Source of the DNA: an uncultured Clostridia bacterium
Lineage (GTDB): Bacteria > Bacillota > Clostridia > TANB77 > CAG-508
Assembly (NCBI GenBank): GCA_948896235.1
Contig: CAQUUC010000001.1
Location: forward strand, 458,447 to 522,446
Direction: 5' to 3'
DNA length: 64,000 nucleotides
The notes under the pieces are model-generated. The model saw only the letters and a program-made list of their open reading frames with translations. It did no database searches and had not been told where the DNA came from. Numbering within the stretch: the first letter of the stretch is position 1; every line of letters begins with the position of its first letter. Of this stretch, positions 1-9,576 are shown in pieces. The position numbers and the translations under genes are program-made.

Positions 1-214
1 TAACGTATTCCTCTTTTTTTACTTCATATTCTTTTATTTTTTCTAAAATCCATCTCTTTTTTTCTTCTACAATTTCTTGTATTTGGTTTCTGCTAAAATA
101 CCAAGGTGCACATACTACTACTTCTCCATTTTGAACTGATATATATAAATTATTTTTTATTGTTTTATCAATTGTATAGGTAATAATTTTATTTCTACTT
201 TTTAAAAATCCCAT
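1..214 (-). CDS. YgjP-like (DUF45) zinc metallopeptidase, N-terminal part only
   Basis: The reading frame starts at an ATG whose first base is 214, behind a good ribosome binding site (GGAGG), and runs off the left edge after about 71 codons. The visible part has the beta-rich start typical of YgjP/DUF45 metal-dependent hydrolases: a basic first strand, then a segment like NGEVVVCAPWYFS, then a helix ending in KKRWILEKI. In this family the HExxH zinc site lies further downstream, so it cannot be checked here. The family call rests on N-terminal resemblance only. The gene is divergent from the c-di-GMP gene at 411, and the 196 bp between them should hold both promoters. Confidence 0.6.
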   Translation of the reverse strand, partial: MGFLKSRNKIITYTIDKTIKNNLYISVQNGEVVVCAPWYFSRNQIQEIVEEKKRWILEKIKEYEVKKEEYV

Positions 215-410
215 TTAAATGCCTCCTCAAAATACAAAAATATGTTCTCGAACTTCTGTTTGTTTTATTTTATATTTTCGTTTTGTTTTTGTCAATAGTT
301 TTTTTAAATTTTTCTAATTTTTTTATTCTATAAAATTAAAGTAAAAAATGATTGAAAAAAGTTACATTTTGTTATACATTATATATATAATTTTTTTCTA
401 GAGGTGAATT

Positions 411-2663
411 ATGAAAAACAAGAAGCCAAACAAAAAAACTAAAAATCAATTTATAAATTTACAGAAATACAGATTAAATATTCAATGGATACTTCCTATA
501 TTTATTATTATTTTAATACTTTCTTATTTTGGTGTTGAATTTATTAAAGATCTAACATATCAAAATGTGTATAACAATATTACAGAACTTAGTGAACAGA
601 CAGCTGCTCAATTAAATCAATCTATAACTGAACAAAAAAAGTTTGTTGAAATAATGGTTGATTCTATTAATAGCGGTTATTTTAAGACTCCTGAAGAAAT
701 ATTTGAGCGCTATAGTCACGATTTAGAAGACTATCACTTTACAAGACTGGTTATATTAGATAAAAAAGGAAATGGTTCTACTAGTGATGGGCATATTGTA
801 AAAAACTATCACAATATTGAAGAATTTTTTAATCAAGACACTGTATATCTATCTGAAAATAGGCCTAGTACCGTTTCAGATAATCAAGTAAATATTTACT
901 CTAAAACGTTTACTTTAAATAAAAAAGAATTAGTATTATTTGCAACTGTTAATACTGAAGATTATAAAGAAATTTTGTTAAGAAGATTATTTCATGGTAA
1001 AGGAGGCACTTACTTAATAAATAATAATGGTTCTATATTAATTGACTCTTTTAATGATATAAAAGAAAATAATATTAATTTATATGGCTATATAAAGACA
1101 AGTTACAATTTAAGTAAAGAAGATATCCAAAAAATTAATCTTATGGCAGAAAATATTAAAGCAAAACAAGTTGGAACTTTTGATATTAAATTAGAAAAAA
1201 ACACACATTTTATTCACTATGAAAAACTTAGTGTAAATGATTGGTATGTTGTAACTATTGCACCTGATGATACTATCGCTAAGGAACTTACTACATTTTT
1301 AGAAATATCCCTTGGCGTATGCCTTTTGGTTAATTTTATTATAGTAAGCATATGTATTTATATTGATCTTTCAAACCAGAAGAAAAACCATAAACTATAT
1401 AAAGTTGCTTATATTGATCCTGTAACTCTACTTGGCAATGAAGCATATTTTAAAGATAATGGTTCTATATTTTTGAAAAGTTCTACTAAAAATAAACACA
1501 TTATTGTACTTGATATTAATAAATTTAAAGCACTTAATAATATTTATGGATATGAATTTTGTAATCATATTCTAAAAGTACTTGGAGAAAAATTAGTAAA
1601 TATTCTGCCTTCTAACAATATTACTTGTAGAATATCTAATGACGTTTTTGCTACCATATTTAGTTATGAATATGATATAAAAAACTTACTTGATACAATA
1701 TTTAACAATGCTTCACATTTAAAAATAGATGATACTTCTATACATATTAATTTATCTATTGGGGTTTACAAAGTTAATTCAAAAGATATTGATATAAATA
1801 AAGCTTTAGACAAAGCATATATGGCTCGTTCTAAAATAAAAGGTCTATATAATGATAACTATTATATATTTGATGAAATACTTGAAAATAAGTTAGTCGA
1901 AGAACAAAAAATCGAATCTTCTATGGAAGATGCTTTAAAAAACAAAGAATTTAAAGTAGTTTATCAACCTAAAACTCTTACCAGCAATGAGAAATTTATT
2001 GGTGCAGAAGCTTTGATAAGATGGTATAAAGATGGAGATATTATCTCTCCTGGTAAATTTATTCCTTTGTTTGAAAAAAATAAATTTATCATTAAATTAG
2101 ATTTATATATTTTTGAACAAGTCTGCAAAGATATGGCTAGTTGGAAAGAAAAATATGGTTATCTGCCAACTGTATCTATTAATGTTTCAAAAGAACATTT
2201 TGTAGATGAAAACTTTATTAATGAATATGTAAAAATCACTGATAATTATAACTTAGATAGAGCTTGTATAGACTTAGAAATTACAGAAAGTGCTACAATT
2301 GATGGTAAAATAGATGTTTTAAAAATATTAAATAATATAAAAGCAAAAGGATTTACAATTTCAATTGATGATTTTGGAACAGGATATTCTTCTCTTAGTA
2401 TGTTACAAAATATGCCAATTGATATAATTAAAATTGATAAAGTTTTTGTAGATAAAGCAGATTTAAACAGTAATCAAAATATTATTAACTATATTATGAT
2501 TCTTGCAAATCGTTTAGGAGTAAAAACAATTGCAGAAGGCGTTGAAACAAAAGAACAAGTAGATTTTATAAAAAGTATAAAATGCGATATGATTCAAGGT
2601 TACTATTATTCAAAACCTCTATCTAAAGAAGATTTTGAAGATTATTTTAATAAGAATAGATAA
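411..2663 (+). CDS. Membrane Cache-GGDEF-EAL protein, probable c-di-GMP phosphodiesterase
   Basis: This 750-residue membrane protein has a membrane segment near residues 25-45, an extracellular region of about 250 residues that looks like a double-Cache sensor, and a second membrane segment near 297-320. A GGDEF domain (about 335-490) and an EAL domain (about 503-745) follow. The GGDEF signature is degenerate: SNDVF stands where GGDEF is expected, so cyclase activity is unlikely. The EAL domain keeps its key motifs: EALIRW, the EITES glutamate, DDFGTGYSSL, KIDKVFV and AEGVET. The likely role is hydrolysis of cyclic di-GMP in response to an external ligand, with the GGDEF part acting as a regulator. 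It is a single gene with its own start signal (GAGGTGAATT) and a strong terminator. It contains no in-frame CGG. Confidence 0.9.
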   Translation: MKNKKPNKKTKNQFINLQKYRLNIQWILPIFIIILILSYFGVEFIKDLTYQNVYNNITELSEQTAAQLNQSITEQKKFVEIMVDSINSGYFKTPEEIFERYSHDLEDYHFTRLVILDKKGNGSTSDGHIVKNYHNIEEFFNQDTVYLSENRPSTVSDNQVNIYSKTFTLNKKELVLFATVNTEDYKEILLRRLFHGKGGTYLINNNGSILIDSFNDIKENNINLYGYIKTSYNLSKEDIQKINLMAENIKAKQVGTFDIKLEKNTHFIHYEKLSVNDWYVVTIAPDDTIAKELTTFLEISLGVCLLVNFIIVSICIYIDLSNQKKNHKLYKVAYIDPVTLLGNEAYFKDNGSIFLKSSTKNKHIIVLDINKFKALNNIYGYEFCNHILKVLGEKLVNILPSNNITCRISNDVFATIFSYEYDIKNLLDTIFNNASHLKIDDTSIHINLSIGVYKVNSKDIDINKALDKAYMARSKIKGLYNDNYYIFDEILENKLVEEQKIESSMEDALKNKEFKVVYQPKTLTSNEKFIGAEALIRWYKDGDIISPGKFIPLFEKNKFIIKLDLYIFEQVCKDMASWKEKYGYLPTVSINVSKEHFVDENFINEYVKITDNYNLDRACIDLEITESATIDGKIDVLKILNNIKAKGFTISIDDFGTGYSSLSMLQNMPIDIIKIDKVFVDKADLNSNQNIINYIMILANRLGVKTIAEGVETKEQVDFIKSIKCDMIQGYYYSKPLSKEDFEDYFNKNR

Positions 2664-2667
2664 AAAA

Positions 2668-2698
2668 TATTCCACGACTACTAAATCGTCGTGGAATA
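2668..2698. terminator. Bidirectional intrinsic terminator
   Basis: An 11-bp perfect stem (TATTCCACGAC / GTCGTGGAATA) sits between the convergent genes at 411-2663 and 2702-2977, with A-rich and T-rich flanks, so it can serve both strands. Confidence 0.8.
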
Positions 2699-2701
2699 CT
2701 T

Positions 2702-2977
2702 TTATTCACCTATATTATTAAATTTATTTTCCCAGATCTTTCTAATATATCTTAAAGATAATGTTGATAAAGTAAAACCAATAACTGGTACTAATGAACT
2801 TAAGAATATATTATCATAATTCCTTACTATATAAGAATATATAATAACTACAATGTATGTTAAAATACAAATACAAATTTTTCTAGTCCAACTAGTTTCC
2901 CACTTTTTATCTAACTCCACTTTTTTATTTCTTTGTTTAATTTTTATTATCTCATTTTCTAATTCTTGATTATTCAT
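2702..2977 (-). CDS. Small membrane protein with basic N-terminal helix, unknown function
   Basis: I do not recognise this protein of about 91 residues. I chose the ATG at 2977 because GGAGG lies seven bases upstream; the longer start at 2989 would put the ribosome binding site inside the gene. Residues 1-30 are charged and probably helical (NQELENEIIKIKQ). Two hydrophobic segments follow, separated by a short loop, and the tail is basic. It lies just downstream of the dinD pseudogene on the same strand. No catalytic motif is visible. Confidence 0.55.
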   Translation of the reverse strand: MNNQELENEIIKIKQRNKKVELDKKWETSWTRKICICILTYIVVIIYSYIVRNYDNIFLSSLVPVIGFTLSTLSLRYIRKIWENKFNNIGE

Positions 2978-3036
2978 TTTATCCTCCATATATTAATAAA
3001 TTTATTACTATAAATTTTTTCAATCGATAAATACAA

Positions 3037-3873
3037 TTATCTATTTTTCAAGCTTTTATTATTCTCTTTTTCTAATTGTTTCAAACTCTTTTTAGGTGTG
3101 GGTAATTCTTCTGGCATAGTACCACCATTTTTGGCAATTACTTCTCTTATATTTTTACCAATATTATAATGTGTTTTATTGGCTTCTTTTTCACTACAAA
3201 TATTATCTTTTTTTAATCTTGATTCAGTTTGTGTAATACGAAAAAGATTTGCTGCAAGTTCTTCACTTCTCATATTGTCTAAAATATCTTCTCTATATCT
3301 TAATCCTTTTCTTTTGGCAATATCGTCAGCAGTTTCTCCATTATATAAACCTTTATAACCCGAATTATGAAATCTATCAAAGTTTTTTACCCCTGCATTT
3401 TTAGCAGTTTGACTAAGTGAGTAATTTCATTTTCTGGTTAAATTTCTTTGATAAAATCTTTTTTCATCTTCTGTTAATTCACTATATTCTTTTTCGCTAA
3501 TTTCTTGTTTTCTAGTTTGTACTGCAAAATAGGTTTGTGCAAGAGCAATAACTTTTTTTCTCGAATCTCCATTTTGTGCTATTAAATAGCAAGCATAACG
3601 AGTTAATTTATAATCTTTCTGTTCTCTATAAGCTCCTGAACCAATTTGAACCATTTTATTGGCATCAGTAAAATGGTCTATTACACTAATATTGCTGTTT
3701 CCACAAGCAATAATTGCTTTCTGAAGTATTTTTTCAAAATTCTGCTAATTTGAATATTGCAAAATAGGCATTAATTCTCTAGCATACCAAAATTCAATTC
3801 CATTTTCATCAATATGCTTTATCTCTTCAAAAGTTTGATTTGGATAATTTTCTTTTCTATCTAACTCATTCAT
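3037..3873 (-). pseudogene. dinD: dinD-like DNA-damage-inducible protein D, two internal stops
   Basis: The frame from ATG 3873 to 3037 stays open in one register for about 278 codons except for two nonsense codons. TAG at 3747-3745 stands where a tryptophan is expected (after QYSN, before QNFEK). TGA at 3429-3427 stands between TRK and NYSL, probably replacing GGA. The rest aligns with DinD proteins: the N-terminal KilA-N/Bro-like part (GIEFWYAREL, IGSGAYREQKDYKLTRYACYLIAQNGD) and the C-terminal MRSEELAANLFRITQTE block. There is no frameshift, so this differs from the CGG-interrupted genes and looks like ordinary decay by point mutation. It sits in the variable region next to tRNA-Leu. Confidence 0.8.
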
Positions 3874-4026
3874 TTGAAATCATCTCCATTTATTTCATTG
3901 CTATTTTATTACAATTCTAAACCAATTGCAATAGTTTTTGCGAAATTTTGTTTTGTTTTAATGTTGTTTTATTGATCTATAAAAATAGCTTGTAAACATC
4001 GCAAGTTTACAAGCTATTTATTATAG

Positions 4027-4076
4027 TGCCCAAGGTGGGACTCTAACCCGCATGTTTTCCCGCACGATTTTGAGTC
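4027..4076 (-). repeat. Partial copy of tRNA-Leu (3' part), possible att remnant
   Basis: These 50 bases repeat 4979-5028, the 3' part of the intact tRNA-Leu(CAA) gene from the discriminator base to the anticodon loop, with three mismatches and in the same orientation. The 5' half of the tRNA is missing, so it is not a functional gene. Duplication of a tRNA 3' segment is the usual footprint of site-specific integration into a tRNA gene. Confidence 0.75.
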
Positions 4077-4256
4077 TTTTAATCTATTCTATACTTATTT
4101 ATTTTTAGTATTAAATATTGCTTTTAAGAAAATATAATATAACTACATTAGCTTAAATAAGTGAATATAAATCTTCAACTGTAAATAAAATAGTTGAATT
4201 AAAAAGATTAAGAGAGAAAACTTATAAAGAAAAGTGCAAGATGATCTATTTGTAGT

Positions 4257-4293
4257 AGAAACACACACCATCAAGCTGATAGTGTGTGTTTCT
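4257..4293. terminator. Strong hairpin downstream of the 4301-4672 gene
   Basis: A 12-bp perfect stem (AGAAACACACAC / GTGTGTGTTTCT) with a 13-base loop lies just beyond the 3' end of the minus-strand gene. There is no clear U-run on the minus side, so termination is likely but not certain. Confidence 0.5.
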
Positions 4294-4300
4294 GCTTAGA

Positions 4301-4672
4301 TTAAACGTGTAGTTTCACGTTTACAGGTTTGCCATAGCTGTACTTCTTTACAGCATCGTAGCTTCTTTCAGAAAAAACAACGAGTTTGTCGTTGTTCTCG
4401 ACATCTCTCAAAAGAAATTCGAAAACAACAAGTTGTTTGTCCGTCAAATAGTCGGGTGTGTAGATTGCATAGTCATTATTACCAAAGTCTGCAATGGCAA
4501 GCATTGCAGGACCATCTTCAGTTTCATAATCTCCACAAACTGAATAGATAAAAACTGACTCTGCTACCTTTCTCCGAAACAACTTGCAAGACCCACATTT
4601 TTCCTGAAGCTTTGCAATAGCATTGTACTGGATTTCAATTTGCTTTTTGGGTGTTGTTGAAATTAACGCCAT
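4301..4672 (-). CDS. GC-richer orphan protein with an in-frame CGG, probably acquired
   Basis: I do not recognise this 123-residue soluble protein. It has a CGSCKLF cysteine pair near residues 26-32 and no membrane segment. Base composition and codon choice are clearly GC-richer than the neighbours, and it lies inside the insert bounded by tRNA-Leu repeats. Codon 33 is CGG (bases 4576-4574), in frame and followed by AGA. If the host shifts at CGG as it does elsewhere in this window, the frame would reach a TAG three codons later and the product would be truncated. It is therefore either non-functional here or decoded differently. This makes it a natural test of the recoding hypothesis. Confidence 0.6.
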   Translation of the reverse strand: MALISTTPKKQIEIQYNAIAKLQEKCGSCKLFRRKVAESVFIYSVCGDYETEDGPAMLAIADFGNNDYAIYTPDYLTDKQLVVFEFLLRDVENNDKLVVFSERSYDAVKKYSYGKPVNVKLHV

Positions 4673-4975
4673 GTCTTTTCCTCCATTTCATAAAAGTATT
4701 TAGTACTGCCTTTCATTGTTATGACCAACCTTTCAAAGTTATTTTAGATTGCTCTAACACAAGTATTATATCACTAAATTATGTGAATTGCAAATTTACA
4801 TTCTTATAATTGCTCTAGCCCTTAATTTTTCCATCACATTGCCACTATTCTTTTACAAATTCATAATTATCTGTTGGTAATTTTGCGCCACTTCTTTTTA
4901 ACAATTCAAATTCACCTTTTTCAAGAATCAAATTAGTAAGTTAGCAAGTATTTATATATTATTTTTCATTAGCAA

Positions 4976-5058
4976 TGGTGCCCAAGGCGGGACTCGAACC
5001 CGCATGGTTTCCCGCACGATTTTGAGTCGTGTGCGTCTACCAATTCCGCCACTCGGGC
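4976..5058 (-). tRNA. tRNA-Leu (anticodon CAA)
   Basis: The minus strand folds into a full tRNA with acceptor stem GCCCGAG / CTTGGGC, a long class II variable arm and a GGTTCGAGTCC T-arm. The anticodon loop is CTCAAAA (anticodon CAA, reading UUG), and CCA is encoded. Its 3' part is duplicated at 4027-4076. Confidence 0.95.
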
Positions 5059-5139
5059 AAATACTACTTACATATATTAGCACAAAATAAGGAACAGGTC
5101 AATAGCCTATGCTCCTTATTTTGTAATTGTTCTATAAAT

Positions 5140-7407
5140 TTATTTTTCTGTTAATTCATATTCATATAAGCATATTTCTTTTGTTTTTATTTTAAATTCA
5201 TTTTCTAATTTACTTATTCTAAAGCTTTCTTTGCCTATTTCGTTCATTTTGTATGTTTCTAAATTTAACAAGCCCTTATCGCTAATATCCATTCCTATTG
5301 GTAAGGTTTTGTTATAATTGTCATAATAAATTATGTTTGAGAAATATACTACTTTAGTATCTTCTTTTAACTTAATTTTATATAATACAATTTTTTTATT
5401 ATCTTCCGCTTCTTTTATTACTTCTTCAAGGTTTAAATTTAAAACTTTAAGTCCTTCTAATTCTTCTTTTCTATCTAATGCAATATAAGCAGGAATAGAA
5501 ATTAATTTCTTTTGTTTATTTATTATCCTTTTTACATTATCTAAAACCTTTTTAAGTTTATCTTTATATTCTTCTAAGTTTGTATCTTTGGTAATTTCTA
5601 AAATCTTCAGCTTATCTTTTTTAGTCTCACGATGTTTTTTATCTCCTAAAGTTTTTATTTTAGTATTATCATTAGCCATTTCTCCAAAAATATCAATTTT
5701 ATCTGTATTAAATAAAACCCTATTATTTTCCAGCTCTTCTTTTAGTTGTTTTAAACTATTATCTACTATTTCGTCATTATCAATATTATTTAATACCTTT
5801 AAAAGTTCTGTTCCTGCAATATAAATTGAATCTGTATCATCTTTAGATAAATAACTTCTTTGTATTTTATCTATTAAATCTCCTATTTCTTCCCTATCTT
5901 CATCATAACTATATACTTTTTCTATTGTTCTTTTATTAACATTTTGAACTATAGAACCTTGGTTTAACATTAATTTTTCATCTTTGTTTGCAAATTTCCA
6001 AAACTCAAAAATGCTCTTTTCGTGTTTATCAATTTCTTCTATGTACAAATTAGCATTTTGAATTTTTATATTCATACTTTGGGTTCTATTTTCTAAAGCA
6101 TTATAGTCTAATTTTAGATTTTTTACCTTTTCTAATAATAAATCTAATTCTTTATAAATCTTCACTATATCATCTATTGTATAAAATTCTCTTATAGTAA
6201 AGTTTGTATTTGTAATCTCTTCTTTGTTTTTTTCTATTTCTTTTACATTGTTATCTTCTTGTTTTTCAGTATCTTCTTTCTTCTTTTTCTTTAGTTTAAA
6301 GAAATATTTTACTCTTCCAAAAAAAGTTTTTCTACATTCTAAATATGTTGCTATTTGTCTTTCTTTTGATAAATATTCTTTTTCTTGTTTGACTGATATA
6401 CTTTTTAACTCTTCTATACTAGCATCCAAATCATTCTTTTCTTTTTCTAGTGATGACATTTCTTCCATCGCTTTTTTATAATCTTCTGCAAGTACTGTAA
6501 ACATATTTTCATATGTTATTTCTTTGTTTTTTAAAGAAAATCCTAGTTCACCATTTTTATCAATCTTTGCTACAAATTTATAATAATGTGGTAATTCAGT
6601 TGATAGTATAAACATTGCCTTTAAAAATTTATAAAACTTAAGTGCTTGTTCTTTACTTTCTAATTTGTTTTTATATACACTTATTAAATCTTCATAAACT
6701 ACTGTATCTCCAGTAATTTGTAAAGACATATTCCCTTGAATATCATATACTTCATAAATATTTGGCCATTCTTTTGTAAAAAACCATATATATTTTTCTA
6801 AATCTTGTATTTCCGAGTTTTTAAGAAAGTCGCTTGAATAGTTTTCATATACAATTGGAACAAATATCATTTGTTCTTTTTTTGTTTTATGATATTCTAT
6901 TTGCTTTTTTAATAAATAAAAGAAACTCGCATATTCCAAATCCTCTGTTGGAACAAGCATAAAATAAATATCATTCACATCAGAATAGTAAATTTGCCAT
7001 AAATAGTTTTCTTCAAATTTAACTTTAAATGGTATATTTTTATTTAATCTTACTTGTTCTTTTGCAAGCTTTTCTATCTCTTCTATTTTTGTCTCTTTTA
7101 ACATTTTTAAAAAGGTAATAAATTTTTCATTATCCTTTTCGTCTTCTAGTTTTAAATAACTTTTTAAGGTAGAAGCTTCCCCATATTTTTCTTTTATTGT
7201 GTTTAACCTATTCTTTGGTGTTAATAATATCTGTATTTTTGATATTGGAACATATTTATATACTCTATATGTATTTTCGTCATATGCTTTTAAGGGCCTG
7301 TAATCAATATTACTAGAGTTCATAAAAAACTCTGGAACATTTTCTAAATCAAGCCCTATATATTTTAATTTTTTAGTTATTTCATCATCATTAGTAACTT
7401 TTGGCAT
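5140..7407 (-). CDS. Large charged coiled-coil protein of unknown function
   Basis: I do not recognise this 755-residue protein. The first 300 residues look globular, with many aromatic residues (IWFFTKEWPNIYEVYD). A long heptad-rich coiled coil follows (about 300-350), interrupted by a strongly basic aromatic patch (GRVKYFFKLKKKKK), and then a second coiled coil (about 400-470). The C-terminal 200 residues look globular again. There is no signal peptide and no clear membrane segment, so it is probably cytoplasmic, with the basic patch perhaps touching membrane or nucleic acid. It lies 51 bp downstream of rnr on the same strand and may be cotranscribed. Composition is native and no in-frame CGG is present. 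Confidence 0.75.
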   Translation of the reverse strand: MPKVTNDDEITKKLKYIGLDLENVPEFFMNSSNIDYRPLKAYDENTYRVYKYVPISKIQILLTPKNRLNTIKEKYGEASTLKSYLKLEDEKDNEKFITFLKMLKETKIEEIEKLAKEQVRLNKNIPFKVKFEENYLWQIYYSDVNDIYFMLVPTEDLEYASFFYLLKKQIEYHKTKKEQMIFVPIVYENYSSDFLKNSEIQDLEKYIWFFTKEWPNIYEVYDIQGNMSLQITGDTVVYEDLISVYKNKLESKEQALKFYKFLKAMFILSTELPHYYKFVAKIDKNGELGFSLKNKEITYENMFTVLAEDYKKAMEEMSSLEKEKNDLDASIEELKSISVKQEKEYLSKERQIATYLECRKTFFGRVKYFFKLKKKKKEDTEKQEDNNVKEIEKNKEEITNTNFTIREFYTIDDIVKIYKELDLLLEKVKNLKLDYNALENRTQSMNIKIQNANLYIEEIDKHEKSIFEFWKFANKDEKLMLNQGSIVQNVNKRTIEKVYSYDEDREEIGDLIDKIQRSYLSKDDTDSIYIAGTELLKVLNNIDNDEIVDNSLKQLKEELENNRVLFNTDKIDIFGEMANDNTKIKTLGDKKHRETKKDKLKILEITKDTNLEEYKDKLKKVLDNVKRIINKQKKLISIPAYIALDRKEELEGLKVLNLNLEEVIKEAEDNKKIVLYKIKLKEDTKVVYFSNIIYYDNYNKTLPIGMDISDKGLLNLETYKMNEIGKESFRISKLENEFKIKTKEICLYEYELTEK

Positions 7408-7458
7408 TTATATCCTCCAAAATTTTTTTCTTTCGATAGTATATCATAAAAATTTTTT

Positions 7459-9576
7459 TCATACAATCTCAAAAGCAATTTTTCTTGTCTCTTTATTTGC
7501 ATCAATAACTCTAATTTTTAACTTATCACCAAGTTTATATATTTTACCAGTTCTTTCTCCTATCAATATTTTTCTTTCATCGTCATAATTAAAATATTCA
7601 TTTTCTCCTAAATTTTCAAACCTAACTAATCCTTCAATTGTATTTTCTAACTCTACAAATATTCCAAAATTAGTTACACTACTAACAATTCCATCATATT
7701 CTTCCCCAATTTTATCCATCATAAATTCTGCTTTTTTAAGATCCACACTATCTCTTTCAACTTTCTTAGCTATTTTTTCTCTTTCAGAAGATTTGTCTGC
7801 TACAATCTCTGCAATTTTTTGATATTCTCCTTTAGCTTTCTCTTTTAAATTATATCCATTTTCTAGATACATTGAAATAATTCTGTGTATAAATAAATCT
7901 GGATATCTTCTAATTGGTGATGTAAAATGGCAATAAAATTTACTAGATATTCCAAAATGTCCTTTGTTTTCACTTTCGTATTTCGCTATTTTTAAAGTCC
8001 TTAATATTAAAGTGGAAACTACCATTTCTTCTGGTTTTCCCTTTATTTCTTCTAAAACCTTTGCAAACTCTTTAGGATGAACATTATCTTTACTACCTTT
8101 TATTTTGTAGCCAAAGTTATATAAAAATTTATTTAGTTCTGCTATTTTCTCTATTTCTGGAATTTCGTGTACTCTATAGACAAATGGTGCTTCTAACCAA
8201 TAAAACTTTTCTGCAATGGTTTCATTTGCAGTAAGCATAAATTGTTCAATAATTGTATTTGCAAAAGTTAACTCGTATTTTCCAACTGAAATTGCTTTTC
8301 CTTGTTCATCTAAGACTATTTTACTTTCAGGTATATCTAAATCTAAACTTCCAGCAATTTGTCTTCTTTTTTCTAATATTTTTGCAAGTTCTTCCATTAA
8401 CTTAAAGTTATCAATATATTTTTCATATTTCTTACATATTGCTTTATCAGAATTTTCTAATATTTTATTTACATCGGTATAACTCATTCTTTCTTTAACA
8501 TTAATAACTGCTTTAAAAATATTTGAATCTATAACTTTTCCATTTGGATCTATTTCCATTTCAATAGATAATGTAAATCTATCTTTTCCTGCATTTAAGC
8601 TACAAATTCCATTTGATAAACGTTTTGGTAACATTGGAATAACTCTATCTAACATATATATACTGGTTCCTCTTAATAAGGCTTCTTTATCTAGTTTAGA
8701 ATTTTCTTTTACATAGTAACTAACATCTGCAATATATACACCTAGCTTATAGTTTCCATTTTCTAACTTTTCAACTAATACTGCATCATCTAAATCTTTT
8801 GCATCTTCTCCATCAATTGTAAAAATATCTTTATCTCTTAAATCTACTCTATTTGGAATATCTTTCTTTTCTATTTCTTCTCTAATTTCATTTGCTTCCT
8901 CTAATACAAACTCTGGAAATTCATAGGGTAAGTTATATTCTTTTATTAAGCATAGCATATCTACTCCTGCTTGATTTATATTACCTATAACTTCTATAAT
9001 TTCACCTTCTGCATTTTTTCCTCTTTCTGGATATTTAGTTATTTTTACAACAACTTTTTCATTATCTTTTGCTCCTTTAAATTTCTTTTTAGAAACAAAT
9101 ATATCTGTTCCTATTTTTTTATCATCAGGAATAACAAATCCAAAATTTCTACTATTTTTAAATGTTCCAACAACTCTATCAATACCACGTTTTAATATCT
9201 TAATAATCTTTCCTTCTTTTGTCTTATTATTATTTTCTTCTTCAATAATCTTTACTAAAACTGTATCCCCATTTAATGCATTTTTAGTGTTTTCTACAGA
9301 TATGTGTATCTCTTCATCACTATCTTTAATTTTTACAAATCCAAAGCCTTTTTGATTTGCCAAAAATTCTCCTTCTATATACACTTCGTCCATTAAAATA
9401 TATTTGTTCTTTCTATTCTTTCTAATTTTATAATCCGCTTCTAATTCATCTAAAATGCTCCTTAATTCATCTTGTTCTTCTTTAGGTACCATTAATACTT
9501 GTACCATTTCTTTTAGTTTCATTGGTACATATTCTTTATCCTTTATAAATTCTAATATTTTCTCTTTTCTATCCAT
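7459..9576 (-). CDS. rnr: Ribonuclease R
   Basis: This is a 3'-to-5' exoribonuclease that degrades structured RNA and assists trans-translation. The 705 residues show, in order: an N-terminal winged-helix region (1-60); cold-shock type OB folds (GFGFVKIKDSDEEIHIS near 80-95, then RNFGFVIPDD); the RNB catalytic domain with the metal-binding motif DGEDAKDLDDAV near 255-270 and the FTSPIRRYPDLFIHR motif; and a C-terminal S1 domain (GIVSSVTNFGIFVELE). Length is normal for the family. secG lies upstream on the same strand, the usual Firmicutes order, although smpB does not follow. Confidence 0.96.
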   Translation of the reverse strand: MDRKEKILEFIKDKEYVPMKLKEMVQVLMVPKEEQDELRSILDELEADYKIRKNRKNKYILMDEVYIEGEFLANQKGFGFVKIKDSDEEIHISVENTKNALNGDTVLVKIIEEENNNKTKEGKIIKILKRGIDRVVGTFKNSRNFGFVIPDDKKIGTDIFVSKKKFKGAKDNEKVVVKITKYPERGKNAEGEIIEVIGNINQAGVDMLCLIKEYNLPYEFPEFVLEEANEIREEIEKKDIPNRVDLRDKDIFTIDGEDAKDLDDAVLVEKLENGNYKLGVYIADVSYYVKENSKLDKEALLRGTSIYMLDRVIPMLPKRLSNGICSLNAGKDRFTLSIEMEIDPNGKVIDSNIFKAVINVKERMSYTDVNKILENSDKAICKKYEKYIDNFKLMEELAKILEKRRQIAGSLDLDIPESKIVLDEQGKAISVGKYELTFANTIIEQFMLTANETIAEKFYWLEAPFVYRVHEIPEIEKIAELNKFLYNFGYKIKGSKDNVHPKEFAKVLEEIKGKPEEMVVSTLILRTLKIAKYESENKGHFGISSKFYCHFTSPIRRYPDLFIHRIISMYLENGYNLKEKAKGEYQKIAEIVADKSSEREKIAKKVERDSVDLKKAEFMMDKIGEEYDGIVSSVTNFGIFVELENTIEGLVRFENLGENEYFNYDDERKILIGERTGKIYKLGDKLKIRVIDANKETRKIAFEIV

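Larger units (their letters stand above)
4077..4978. mobile_element. Small insert bounded by tRNA-Leu repeats, no integrase left
   Basis: The 0.9-kb interval between the two tRNA-Leu segments holds one GC-richer gene (4301-4672). About 300 bases (4680-4975) upstream of that gene hold only a decayed minus-strand reading frame fragment near 4845-4930. I find no integrase or recombinase. It may be the remnant of an integrated island or a deletion derivative. That it is mobile is an inference from the flanking repeats and the foreign composition. Confidence 0.35.

Noticed and set aside
3360..3362. A possible CGG shift site in dinD.
   Set aside because: The triplet straddles codons (TCG GGT on the minus strand) and the frame is continuous there.
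3427..3429. TGA read as glycine (as in code 25), because TGA in dinD stands where GGA is likely.
   Set aside because: It is a single case in a gene that also has a TAG, and TGA serves as a normal stop for pgsA and the DUF421 gene.
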